From an uncultured Clostridia bacterium (GTDB lineage Bacteria > Bacillota > Clostridia > Christensenellales > UBA1242): DNA of 44,023 nt. The notes beneath the pieces are model-generated. The model ran no database searches, was not told the DNA's origin, and saw nothing but the letters and a program-made list of their open reading frames with translations. Below are positions 14,503 through 22,604 of this stretch, one piece after another. The stretch is from assembly GCA_947366545.1 (NCBI GenBank), contig CANBAL010000009.1:1-44023 (forward strand), given 5' to 3'. Each line of letters opens with the position of its first letter. Position 1 is the first letter of the stretch. The position numbers and the translations under genes are program-made.

Positions 14503-15522
14503 ATGAAATCTAAAATCGTGTTGGCTTTTTTGTTGCTCACGTCCTGCCTACTTTGTGGGTGCGGCGGCACCGATAATTCATACTACATAGATAAGACGGT
14601 GGATATGCGTGTAAGAGAAATCACTTTGGAAGGCACAAACGAGCTTGAAATGCTTGACAAGGCAAGAAGTGCAGTAGTCGGCATAAGTGTCGATCTTGGG
14701 AATGGCTATGCAATAGGCAGTGGGGTTGCACTTAAAAACGGCAACTATATTTTAACCAACAATCATGTGGTGGAGGACGGCGGCAATATAATTCTTTACT
14801 ATGCAGATAAAAGTATAGGCAGCGGAAAACTACTTTGGCGTGATGCAGGACTTGACCTTGCGATACTAAAATCTTCAAAAGAAATTCCTTATCTTAAAAT
14901 AGGTAGTTCTAAGGCCTTGCAGGTAGGAGAAAGCGTGTATGCTTTTGGTACACCCCTCACATTGCAGTTTAAGCACACAGTAACAAAAGGAATTGTCTCA
15001 GCACTTAATAGAACTTTAGAGGTTGAGTCTACTGGCGGAAGCAACTTTTTACAATCCCTTGTTCAACATGATGCAAGTATAAATCCTGGTAATAGTGGCG
15101 GTCCCCTTATCAATTCAAAGGGCGAAGTAGTTGGCATAAACACTCTTAAGGCAAGCGAAGGTGAAGGTCTTGGCTTTGCCAATCCTATTGAAATCGGCTC
15201 AGTCATCCTTGATAGAATAATCGAAAACAATAGTTATAAAACCCCTTATCTTGGCGTGTTTGGTTTTGATAGTGAGATTGCACAAATTTATGGTGAGGCA
15301 TTAAACCAAGACGGCGTTTATGTTGTGGATGCCTTGGGGCCAGCAAAAACGGCAGGACTAGTTAAAGGCGATGTCATAACCTCTCTTGGAGGAATACAAA
15401 TTAAAAGCATGCAAGATTTGCGGACTGGACTTTTCAACTTCAACGCTGGCGATAGAATCATAATTGAATACTCGCGGAATGGGCAAAATTACAGCAAAGA
15501 GATATCGCTTACTCAAAAATAG
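14503..15522 (+). CDS. htrA: HtrA/DegP-like serine protease, lipoprotein form
   Basis: Surface quality-control protease. The N-terminus is MKSK, a hydrophobic stretch, then LTSCLLCGC, giving lipobox choices at C15 or C20, so a lipid anchor outside the membrane is likely. Most Bacillus HtrA proteins use a transmembrane helix instead. The trypsin-like domain has the triad H88 (LTNNHVV), D118 (GLDLAIL) and S198 (NPGNSGGPL). One PDZ domain follows (about 240-339, YLGVFGF...GLVKGDVITSLGG). GGGAGG lies 6 bases before the ATG. It is the second gene of the walJ operon, which ends in the terminator at 15539-15577. Confidence 0.93.
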   Translation: MKSKIVLAFLLLTSCLLCGCGGTDNSYYIDKTVDMRVREITLEGTNELEMLDKARSAVVGISVDLGNGYAIGSGVALKNGNYILTNNHVVEDGGNIILYYADKSIGSGKLLWRDAGLDLAILKSSKEIPYLKIGSSKALQVGESVYAFGTPLTLQFKHTVTKGIVSALNRTLEVESTGGSNFLQSLVQHDASINPGNSGGPLINSKGEVVGINTLKASEGEGLGFANPIEIGSVILDRIIENNSYKTPYLGVFGFDSEIAQIYGEALNQDGVYVVDALGPAKTAGLVKGDVITSLGGIQIKSMQDLRTGLFNFNAGDRIIIEYSRNGQNYSKEISLTQK

Positions 15523-15538
15523 TGACAAAACCACCAAA

Positions 15539-15577
15539 AACTGACCAAAATTATCAAAAAATAGGTCAGTTTTTTTA
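15539..15577 (+). terminator. terminator after htrA
   Basis: An 8-bp stem AACTGACC/GGTCAGTT with a loop of about 17 bases is followed by a run of seven T. Confidence 0.75.
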
Positions 15578-15586
15578 TTTACCCCC

Positions 15587-15615
15587 TTGAAAAGCACAAA
15601 TTTTTGTGATAAAAT
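15587..15615 (+). promoter_or_regulatory. promoter of the 601-residue orphan with a palindrome in the spacer
   Basis: TTGAAA (15587-15592), a 17-base spacer and TAAAAT (15610-15615). The spacer holds the perfect inverted repeat CACAAATTTTTGTG (15595-15608), placed where a repressor would block the promoter. A ribosome binding site GGGGG follows at 15631-15635. Confidence 0.65.
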
Positions 15616-15642
15616 ATATAAAGAATGAAAGGGGGAAAGATT

Positions 15643-17448
15643 ATGAAAATCAATTTCTATAATTCTATGGCTAACGCTCTACTTAAACAGAGTGGAAATG
15701 AATACGGAGATATCAAACATATCGCTATTGATAATTTAAAAACTAGTAATGTGGACACTGCTCTTTTAGATGATAGTTGTATTTCATCAAGATTAATCTT
15801 AGGTGAAATGACTATTGCTGACCTTCCAAGAGAAATAGAGGAAAAATCTTCTACTGGACAAAACGATGCAAATTATTCTAACGAGAAGGTAGAAAAAATC
15901 AACGCTGCTATCAAGGCGTTAAAAAAGGGGACTGCTGAGAACCTTGCAGCAATGCTAGAAAATCATCCTGAATTTATCTCTAATGATGTATTTAGGACTG
16001 GATTTATAAATATATTAAAAGATAATTCAAAAAACAATTTAATTCCTACTATCTTTGCCACCATTCTTAGGTCTAAATTAGATGATTCTATTGACTTAGA
16101 TACTCGAAAAGAATTTGAATATGAAATGGAGCCAATTATTGAAGCGTTAATTGTTAACAAAAAGGTAGAAACAAAAACTTATTTATATGACGCCGTAAAA
16201 GGATCAACCCCTGTTATAGACGAAGTTGTTGAAATTTTATCAAATAACGGTGTGCCATCTGAAACTATAAATGCTTTAATACACGATCTTGTAACCACCT
16301 ATCACATGGCACAAACAATCACAGGCAAAACTTCTGACTGGTCAGTGTCATTAAATTCCGATAGTGCAAACTCTATGTGGTATGTTGCCGAAGATGGCAA
16401 TAATCAAACACTCTTGCCAAGCAATGTCAAATTCCTTAAAAACATTGAACACATCACTGACGCATTGGTGCTAGGTGCAAAAGATCCTGACCAAGGCGAT
16501 AATGGTATCTTCACGGCTTTCAAACTTCTTCAAAGCAAAATCTCTGGCAAAGAGATAAATGAAAGAGGAGAAATAGACACCCGCTTTGCAAATCCAGACA
16601 AACTTTTGCAACATTTATCAACAATGGTATTCCTATGTGACGGAATGTGCAATGAAATGGGAGTGGAAACTGAACAACTTACAAACTTGCAGTTTGCCAT
16701 AATGAATCCATTGACTGATATTATTGAGTCTTTACTAACACAAAAAGGCTCAAACCATATAACTGAAATTGTAAACAAGGCATATGAAGACGCAAAGACA
16801 ATTTTAAAAGAAGAGCAAAGCATTGATTATGACAGAAAATACGCAACTGAGGTAACTAATACAAGTGCGCGAACAACATCAGCCAAGGAGACAAAAGTCG
16901 CTGCAACTGTAGTAGAGGTAAAGGCACCTGCAAAGAAAGATGCGGCAACAAAAAAGAAAGAAGCTGTTATAAAATGTAACAAAGCATATAGAAAAGCAAC
17001 TAAGAAATTAGTTGTAGAAACTCTTAGTTTATCAGATATATACAATAGAATTAACGATATTGACCTAGGTGATAATGCAAAGCTTGTAAGAGCAATAAAA
17101 AGTATCATTAATTACTATTTAATCAAAGCAAGGGGTCTTGAAAGAAATATAGAAAGCGGTGAAAAAGAAACACTTTCTAAAAAGTTAAATGTTCGCAAAA
17201 TTGCAAAAGAATTGCAAGAACAACTTAACTGGCTTAATGAAGAAGAGTTTAAAAGCGCAATTAATACAGCAAAACAAATCTTAACCGACATAGCAGGCCT
17301 TGATAATCAAGATTTATCAAAAGAAACCGTTGGTACTCTTGCAGAGTTATCAGCAAAAGAAATTTTAACTAATAACATTAGCAAACTTCCAAAGAAGGCG
17401 GCCGCTACAACTACAGATGCAAAAATCGTAGACACAGAAACTGAATAA
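15643..17448 (+). CDS. orphan protein of 601 residues, unknown function
   Basis: I do not recognise a family. There is no signal peptide and no membrane segment, and the sequence is mostly helical and cytoplasmic in character. It starts MKINFYNSMANALLKQSG. Residues about 1-400 form a helical region with repeated short Leu/Ile-rich helices, some resembling HEAT-like packing. An Ala/Lys-rich low-complexity linker follows (about 410-445, including VKAPAKKDAATKKK), then a second helical domain of about 130 residues and an Ala/Thr tail. The ORF track starts at ATG 15625, but GGGGG at 15631-15635 lies 7 bases before ATG 15643. It has its own promoter and terminator, so it is a single-gene unit. Base composition and codon use look like the neighbours, giving no sign of recent transfer. 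Confidence 0.75.
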   Translation: MKINFYNSMANALLKQSGNEYGDIKHIAIDNLKTSNVDTALLDDSCISSRLILGEMTIADLPREIEEKSSTGQNDANYSNEKVEKINAAIKALKKGTAENLAAMLENHPEFISNDVFRTGFINILKDNSKNNLIPTIFATILRSKLDDSIDLDTRKEFEYEMEPIIEALIVNKKVETKTYLYDAVKGSTPVIDEVVEILSNNGVPSETINALIHDLVTTYHMAQTITGKTSDWSVSLNSDSANSMWYVAEDGNNQTLLPSNVKFLKNIEHITDALVLGAKDPDQGDNGIFTAFKLLQSKISGKEINERGEIDTRFANPDKLLQHLSTMVFLCDGMCNEMGVETEQLTNLQFAIMNPLTDIIESLLTQKGSNHITEIVNKAYEDAKTILKEEQSIDYDRKYATEVTNTSARTTSAKETKVAATVVEVKAPAKKDAATKKKEAVIKCNKAYRKATKKLVVETLSLSDIYNRINDIDLGDNAKLVRAIKSIINYYLIKARGLERNIESGEKETLSKKLNVRKIAKELQEQLNWLNEEEFKSAINTAKQILTDIAGLDNQDLSKETVGTLAELSAKEILTNNISKLPKKAAATTTDAKIVDTETE

Positions 17449-17450
17449 TA

Positions 17451-17480
17451 AAAAAAGAATTGCAAATGCAATTCTTTTTT
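17451..17480. terminator. bidirectional terminator between the orphan and metG
   Basis: A 14-bp perfect stem AAAAAAGAATTGCA/TGCAATTCTTTTTT with a 2-base loop serves both convergent genes. It abuts the metG stop codon. Confidence 0.9.
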
Positions 17481-19052
17481 TTATTGAATGTTTTTAAGTT
17501 TTTCAAGTTCAGCCGCTATATCAAGCCTAGGGAATAGCATTCCGGTTGGTTCTATTTCCGACCCCGTTTTTAATGCGTAAAACTTTTGTATATTTTTAAA
17601 ATCACCTTCATTGGCTCTAAGCGAATTTAATGTCTTTGTTGCACACTCTGGCAAAAAGGACTGCAATAAAAGCGAGCCAATTCTAATAGTTTCCAAAAGA
17701 TTTCTCATTACATTTGCAAGGGTTTGTTTTTTATTTTCATCTTTACTTAATGCCCAAGGCTCAGTTTTCTCAATGTACTTATTTGCCTGTGAGAAAATAT
17801 TAAAAATACTTGCCAGTGACTTTGATACGTCAAAGTTCTTCATATATTCAAATACTTTGGCCGTCTCAGTTTTAACCACCTCTTTAAGTTCCCCGCTCGC
17901 CTCAAGATTATCATCCTTCACCTCTGGCACAACAGATGCAAAATACTTCTTAAGCATTCCCAGCGTTCTAGAAACTAAATTGCCATAATTATTAGAAAGA
18001 TCGCTATTAAATCTATTCAAAAAGATTTCTGTCGAATAGTTGCCGTCCGAGCCAAAAGGAATTTCACGAAGAAGAATATACCTAACAGCATCAGCAGAAT
18101 AGTTTGGCACCAGCACGCGTGGGTCAATGCACTCCACACTTCCAGTGTCCTTACTTTTAGAAAGTTTGTCGCCGCCGAAAAGCATCCAGCCATGCCCAAA
18201 CACCCGCTTTGGAAGTGGCAAATCTAATGCCATAAGTATTGCCGGCCAAATAATGGCGTGAAATCTTACAATTTCTTTACCTATAATATGTACATCCGCT
18301 GGCCAATATTTTTTAAAATTGCTATCATCCTCACTGCCATAGCCGAGTGCAGATATATAGTTTGAAAGTGCATCAATCCAAACATAAATTGTATGTTTAG
18401 GGTCAAATTCTACTGGCACGCCCCATTTAACCGAGGTACGGGTAACGCAAAGGTCGTCAAGTCCTCCCTTTAGAAAGTTGTTAACCATTTCGTTTACTCT
18501 AGACTGTGGCTGTAAAAATTCCGGATTGTCTTGATATAACTTTAACAGTTTATCGGTAAAATCGCTTAACTTAAAGAAATATGCCTCTTCCTCTTGCACA
18601 GATACTTCTCTACCGCAATCTGGACATTTGCCGTTTACAAGTTGGCTTTCAGTCCAAAAGGCTTCACATGGTGTGCAATACCACCCTTTATAATGCCCTT
18701 TATATATATATCCTTTTTCGTAAAGCGTGTTAAATATCTTTTGTACAGTTTTTTCATGCTCAGGATCAGTAGTTCTAATAAATTTGTCATAGGTAATGCC
18801 AAGAAGTTGCCACAAATTTTTTGTATCCGCTATAATTTCGTCCAAATACTCCTTTTCACTTTTGCCTTGTTTCGCCGCAGACTGACTTATTTTCTGTCCA
18901 TGTTCGTCCGTGCCCGTCAAAAAGAAAACATCCTTCCCCTGCATACGATTAAATCTTGCCACTGCATCACAGATCACTGTAGTATAGCAGTTGCCAAGCG
19001 TCAATTTGTTACTTGGATAATAAATAGGTGTAGTTATATAAAATTTATCCAT
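17481..19052 (-). CDS. metG: methionyl-tRNA synthetase
   Basis: Charges tRNA-Met. The class I start TTPIYYPSNKLTLGN carries the HIGH-equivalent as TLGN. FLTGTDEHGQKI is the usual next motif. A single zinc knuckle follows (CTPC...CPDC), and the second signature reads KLSKS. At 523 residues it lacks the C-terminal Trbp111-like tRNA-binding domain that many Bacillota enzymes carry (about 650). The ORF track starts at a TTG at 19064, but GGAGG is 5 bases ahead of the ATG at 19052. The promoter is TTGACA-17-TAATAT. The first His of HIGH replaced by Thr and the last by Asn is unusual for MetRS, although TIGN occurs in bacterial TrpRS. The rest of the enzyme looks intact. Confidence 0.95.
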   Translation of the reverse strand: MDKFYITTPIYYPSNKLTLGNCYTTVICDAVARFNRMQGKDVFFLTGTDEHGQKISQSAAKQGKSEKEYLDEIIADTKNLWQLLGITYDKFIRTTDPEHEKTVQKIFNTLYEKGYIYKGHYKGWYCTPCEAFWTESQLVNGKCPDCGREVSVQEEEAYFFKLSDFTDKLLKLYQDNPEFLQPQSRVNEMVNNFLKGGLDDLCVTRTSVKWGVPVEFDPKHTIYVWIDALSNYISALGYGSEDDSNFKKYWPADVHIIGKEIVRFHAIIWPAILMALDLPLPKRVFGHGWMLFGGDKLSKSKDTGSVECIDPRVLVPNYSADAVRYILLREIPFGSDGNYSTEIFLNRFNSDLSNNYGNLVSRTLGMLKKYFASVVPEVKDDNLEASGELKEVVKTETAKVFEYMKNFDVSKSLASIFNIFSQANKYIEKTEPWALSKDENKKQTLANVMRNLLETIRIGSLLLQSFLPECATKTLNSLRANEGDFKNIQKFYALKTGSEIEPTGMLFPRLDIAAELEKLKNIQ

Positions 19053-19073
19053 ATCGTCCTCCAATTTACCCTA

Positions 19074-19102
19074 ATATTAACATGGCTAAAATTAATTGTC
19101 AA
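19074..19102 (-). promoter_or_regulatory. promoter of metG
   Basis: On the minus strand a perfect TTGACA (19097-19102) and TAATAT (19074-19079) are 17 bases apart, with a short leader carrying GGAGG. No T-box-like leader fits in the available space. Confidence 0.8.
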
Positions 19103-19188
19103 TTCATTCCTTTCTTATCGACAAAAATACCTTTTTATTTATTTTATTTTGCTCCCGCCCCGCCCAATAAGTCTGCTACAATTTTTAC

Positions 19189-19275
19189 ATGCACAAATAT
19201 ATATTTCTAATTGGGCTTGTAGCCATGTTTATAATAGTATATTTTTTAACTTTTTTTGCCCCTACCATAAGTTAG
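19189..19275 (+). CDS. possible 28-residue membrane peptide (leaderless)
   Basis: A short ORF, too small for the ORF track, encodes MHKYIFLIG... and ends in ...FAPTIS. It is almost wholly one hydrophobic helix with a positively charged start. The extended -10 TGCTACAAT (19174-19182) ends 6 bases before the ATG, the same geometry as the other leaderless starts in this window. No good -35 is seen, and no Shine-Dalgarno is present. It lies between the metG promoter and the 3' end of uvrA, running toward uvrA. It could equally be chance in AT-rich DNA. Confidence 0.3.
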   Translation: MHKYIFLIGLVAMFIIVYFLTFFAPTIS

Positions 19276-19282
19276 TAGATTA

Positions 19283-22111
19283 TTATAACATTTTTCTTAA
19301 AAATTTGCCGGTAAAACTATTTGCATTAAGTGCCACCTCTTCAGGGGTGCCTTCTGCCACTATTGTTCCGCCGCCGTCTCCACCTTCTGGCCCAAGATCG
19401 ATAATATGATCAGCACACTTAATTACATCAAGATTATGCTCAATTACCACCACCGTATTTCCACCTTCAACAAGCCTATTCAAAATAGAAATCAATTTTT
19501 TAATATCATAGGCATGTAGTCCTGTGGTTGGCTCATCTAAAAGATAGATCGTCTTTCCTGTGGATTTTCTTGCAAGTTCGCTGGCAAGTTTTACCCTTTG
19601 TGCCTCACCACCAGAAAGTGTTGTTGCAGGCTGCCCAAGTTTGATATACCCAAGCCCCACATCATAAAGTGCTTGCACTTTATTTTTTATTGCAGGGATA
19701 TTCTCAAAGAAGGAAAGTGCCTCTTCAATCGTCATTTCAAGCACATCAGAAATCGTCTTGCCTTTGTAATGCACCTCAAGCGTCTCCCTATTGTATCGCT
19801 TTCCTTTACATACCTCACAAGGCACTGTAATATCGGGAAGAAAATACATTTCAATTTCCTTTACGCCCGCTCCTTCGCAAGCGTCACAGCGTCCACCTTT
19901 TATGTTAAAACTAAAACGACCCGAACCATATCCTCTTGCTCTTGCCTCTGGCGTGCTTGCAAATAAATCTCTTATTGCAGTAAACAGCCCCACATAAGTG
20001 GCAGGGTTGGAGCGCGGCGTCCTTCCTATAGGAGATTGATCAATCGCAATCACCTTATCAAGTTCCTTCACTCCCTCAATTTTGGAGAATTTGCCTTGTT
20101 CAAGTCTTGCACCATTAAGCACATTAGATAAATATGGGTATACAATACCATTAACCAAACTTGACTTACCACTGCCCGAAACACCAGTGACTGCAGTAAA
20201 GACGCCAAGCGGAATTTTAACATCAATTCCGCGAAGATTGTTTTCTTTCGCACCAATAATCTTCAAAAATTTCGTTGACGATCTTCGCGTCTTTGGCACT
20301 TCAATCTTCTCTTCACCTGTAAGATATTTTGCCGTGATAGAATTTTTGTTTTTCATAATAGTCTCTAGCGTACCATTGCCAACAATCTCGCCGCCATGTA
20401 CGCCGGCATAAGGTCCAACATCAACTATCCAGTCGGCTGCACGCATGGTATCCTCATCATGCTCAACCACAATAAGCGTGTTGCCCAAATCTCGTAAATG
20501 TTTCATAGTCCCAATAAGTCTTTCGTTGTCACGCTGATGAAGTCCTATGCTTGGCTCATCCAGAATATAAAGCACGCCACTCAGCCCACTACCTATTTGG
20601 GTAGCAAGTCTTATTCTTTGCGCCTCACCACCAGAAAGGCTTTCTGCAGAGCGTGATAAAGTTAGATAGTTAAGGCCTACATCATTCAAAAAGTTAAGTC
20701 TTGCATTGATTTCCTTCAAAATGCTGTGCGCTATCTCCATTTGTGCCTTGTTAAGTTTCAGATTTTGGAAATATGGCACAAGTTCCCCTACACTCATATT
20801 GCAGGTTTCAACTATGTCCTTATTATTAACTCTTACCGAAAGTGCCGCCTCATTCAACCTCTTGCCATGACATACAGGGCAAGGCAGTTCTCTTACAAAC
20901 TTGGCTATCTCCAGTCTTATAAATTCGCTTTTACCTGTTGCAAGACGCCTCTTAAGATTATTGATAATTCCTTCAAATGATAATGCCTTTTTGCCGTTAT
21001 AATGCTCAAAAGTCTTGTTTCTTGTTTCGTTTTCATATAAATCAAGCCTTTCGCCGTCATTTCCATATAGAAGAATATCAAGTTTCTTTCTAGGTAATTT
21101 ATTTACTGGCGTATTAAGGTCGATGTCATACTTCTTTGCCACCGCATTCAAATACCGGCTTGTAAGCGAGCCTTCATCCATTCGCCAACCTGTGATGTTG
21201 AAAGCACCTTCATTAATTGATAACTCAGAATTTTTTAAAACAAGCGCCTCATCAAAGTCGGTTACCACGCCAAGTCCCGAACAATTTGGACAAGCCCCAA
21301 ATGGTGCATTAAAAGAGAAGATTCTTGGGGTAATCTCTTCCAGTGTCCAACCGCATTCTGGGCAGGCATAATTTGTGCTAAACAACTCTTCTTTGCCGTC
21401 ATTATCGAGTATTACAAGCCCATCACCAAGTTTGATAGCAGTTTCCAAACTATCTGTAAGACGGGTACGAGCGGACTCTTTTAAAACAATTCTGTCCACC
21501 ACGGCATTTATGTTGTGTTTTATATTTTTATCGAGATTAATTTCTTCGTCAAGCGAGTATATATTGCCGTCAACCTGCACTCTTACATAGCCCGACTTTT
21601 TAAGGCTTTCAAAAACCTTTGCGAACGCCCCCTTTTGCCCGCGTGCTAAAGGTGCCAAGATTGTCAACTTGCTCCCCTCACCATATTCAAAAATCGCGTC
21701 TACAATTTGGTCTATAGTCTGCTGCGAAATAGGCTTGTGACAATGTGGACAATATGGTGTTCCCACGCGTGCATATAAAAGCCTAAGATAGTCGTATATC
21801 TCAGTAACCGTACCCACCGTCGAACGAGGGTTGTGATTGGTGGTTTTTTGGTCAATAGAAATAGCGGGACTTAATCCGTCTATCGATTCAACATCTGGCT
21901 TTTGTGCTTGTCCCAAAAATTGACGAGCATATGAAGATAGGCTTTCAATATATCTTCTTTGCCCTTCGGCAAAGATAGTACCAAAGGCAAGGGAACTCTT
22001 GCCCGAGCCACTTACTCCGGTAAAAACAATCAGTTTGTTTTTAGGTATTTCCAAACTGATATTCTTCAAATTATTTTCTTTTGCACCTGTAATTAAAATT
22101 GAGTCTTTCAT
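19283..22111 (-). CDS. uvrA: excinuclease ABC subunit A
   Basis: Damage-recognition ATPase of nucleotide excision repair. It has two ABC modules: the first Walker A is GVSGSGKSSLAF near residue 32 and the second GVSGSGKSSLVN. There are two signature segments (LSGGEAQRIRLA and LSGGEAQRVKLA), and CPEC/CPNC and CDAC/CEVC zinc sites. Length of 942 is normal. The start MKDSILITGAKENNLK matches the family. There is no Shine-Dalgarno sequence, and TATAAT lies 6 bases from the ATG with TTGAAA 16 bases further up, so the message is probably leaderless. It is separated from uvrB by an orphan gene and has its own promoter, so it is not an operon with uvrB as in many bacteria. No terminator is evident after the stop. 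Confidence 0.97.
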   Translation of the reverse strand: MKDSILITGAKENNLKNISLEIPKNKLIVFTGVSGSGKSSLAFGTIFAEGQRRYIESLSSYARQFLGQAQKPDVESIDGLSPAISIDQKTTNHNPRSTVGTVTEIYDYLRLLYARVGTPYCPHCHKPISQQTIDQIVDAIFEYGEGSKLTILAPLARGQKGAFAKVFESLKKSGYVRVQVDGNIYSLDEEINLDKNIKHNINAVVDRIVLKESARTRLTDSLETAIKLGDGLVILDNDGKEELFSTNYACPECGWTLEEITPRIFSFNAPFGACPNCSGLGVVTDFDEALVLKNSELSINEGAFNITGWRMDEGSLTSRYLNAVAKKYDIDLNTPVNKLPRKKLDILLYGNDGERLDLYENETRNKTFEHYNGKKALSFEGIINNLKRRLATGKSEFIRLEIAKFVRELPCPVCHGKRLNEAALSVRVNNKDIVETCNMSVGELVPYFQNLKLNKAQMEIAHSILKEINARLNFLNDVGLNYLTLSRSAESLSGGEAQRIRLATQIGSGLSGVLYILDEPSIGLHQRDNERLIGTMKHLRDLGNTLIVVEHDEDTMRAADWIVDVGPYAGVHGGEIVGNGTLETIMKNKNSITAKYLTGEEKIEVPKTRRSSTKFLKIIGAKENNLRGIDVKIPLGVFTAVTGVSGSGKSSLVNGIVYPYLSNVLNGARLEQGKFSKIEGVKELDKVIAIDQSPIGRTPRSNPATYVGLFTAIRDLFASTPEARARGYGSGRFSFNIKGGRCDACEGAGVKEIEMYFLPDITVPCEVCKGKRYNRETLEVHYKGKTISDVLEMTIEEALSFFENIPAIKNKVQALYDVGLGYIKLGQPATTLSGGEAQRVKLASELARKSTGKTIYLLDEPTTGLHAYDIKKLISILNRLVEGGNTVVVIEHNLDVIKCADHIIDLGPEGGDGGGTIVAEGTPEEVALNANSFTGKFLRKML

Positions 22112-22117
22112 AGGAGT

Positions 22118-22145
22118 ATTATACCCCTTTTTTCTTCAATTTCAA
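22118..22145 (-). promoter_or_regulatory. leaderless-type promoter of uvrA
   Basis: On the minus strand TTGAAA (22140-22145), 16 bases, a perfect TATAAT (22118-22123), 6 bases, then ATG 22111. No LexA-type box was recognised around it. Confidence 0.75.
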
Positions 22146-22175
22146 ACAAAAAAACAGCATTTCCTAATGCTGTTT
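22146..22175 (-). terminator. terminator of the 119-residue orphan
   Basis: On the minus strand AAACAGCAT/ATGCTGTTT with a 6-base loop is followed by a T run. It ends directly at the uvrA -35 box. Confidence 0.8.
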
Positions 22176-22185
22176 GTTTTGTCCA

Positions 22186-22545
22186 TTATTGATTTTCATC
22201 GCTGTATAATGTTACGCGGGCATCAACATCGTTTATGCCACTTATTCCTCTCTCTGGCATAACCTTATAGGAAAACGCATCTGCTTTTTCAAGCAATTCC
22301 TCTGGCACAGACCTAAGTACGCTTAGGGCAGAATCCTTATATTCCCCGTCATAACCTATTAAAGGAAGTTTAACATAAAGTTCGTCTATTTTTATAAGCC
22401 CCTTTGCACGCTCCCCTAGCTTTGCATCGCGTAAAGAAAGTGCATTCTCTGGCATCTTAGTAAAATATAATTTACCCAAGTGATTTCTTACATATTTAAG
22501 TTTGTCAGCATAATCCATAAGTTCCGCTGTGCTTAATTTTCTCAT
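22186..22545 (-). CDS. hypothetical protein, about 119 residues
   Basis: The family is not recognised. It is a soluble protein with a helical N-terminal half (LMDYADKLKYVRNHLGKL) and a C-terminal part with a few strand-like segments, and no cysteines or obvious catalytic motif. Two ATG codons in tandem begin the ORF. The GAGGTG is very close, so the second ATG (22545) gives better spacing than the first (22548). A strong own promoter, TTGACG-17-TATACT (22566-22594), sits in the gap behind uvrB, and a terminator follows. It therefore forms an independent unit between uvrB and uvrA. The placement hints at, but does not show, a link to DNA repair. Confidence 0.7.
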   Translation of the reverse strand: MRKLSTAELMDYADKLKYVRNHLGKLYFTKMPENALSLRDAKLGERAKGLIKIDELYVKLPLIGYDGEYKDSALSVLRSVPEELLEKADAFSYKVMPERGISGINDVDARVTLYSDENQ

Positions 22546-22565
22546 CATCCACCTCGCTTGTCATA

Positions 22566-22594
22566 AGTATAGCACAGCATGGCAATGTCGTCAA
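22566..22594 (-). promoter_or_regulatory. promoter of the gene between uvrB and uvrA
   Basis: On the minus strand TTGACG (22589-22594) and TATACT (22566-22571) are 17 bases apart, about 20 bases from the start codon. Confidence 0.75.
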
Positions 22595-22604
22595 TAGGTA
22601 AATT

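Noticed and set aside
19053-19188. T-box or SAM riboswitch ahead of metG
   Set aside because: The leader between the promoter and the ATG is only about 20 bases, with no room for a riboswitch and no T-box sequence.
18594-19409. 271-codon open frame on the plus strand across metG, the intergenic gap and uvrA
   Set aside because: It is antisense to metG and uvrA, which are unmistakable genes. Its translation is low-complexity Phe/Leu/Ser-rich, as expected of a shadow frame.
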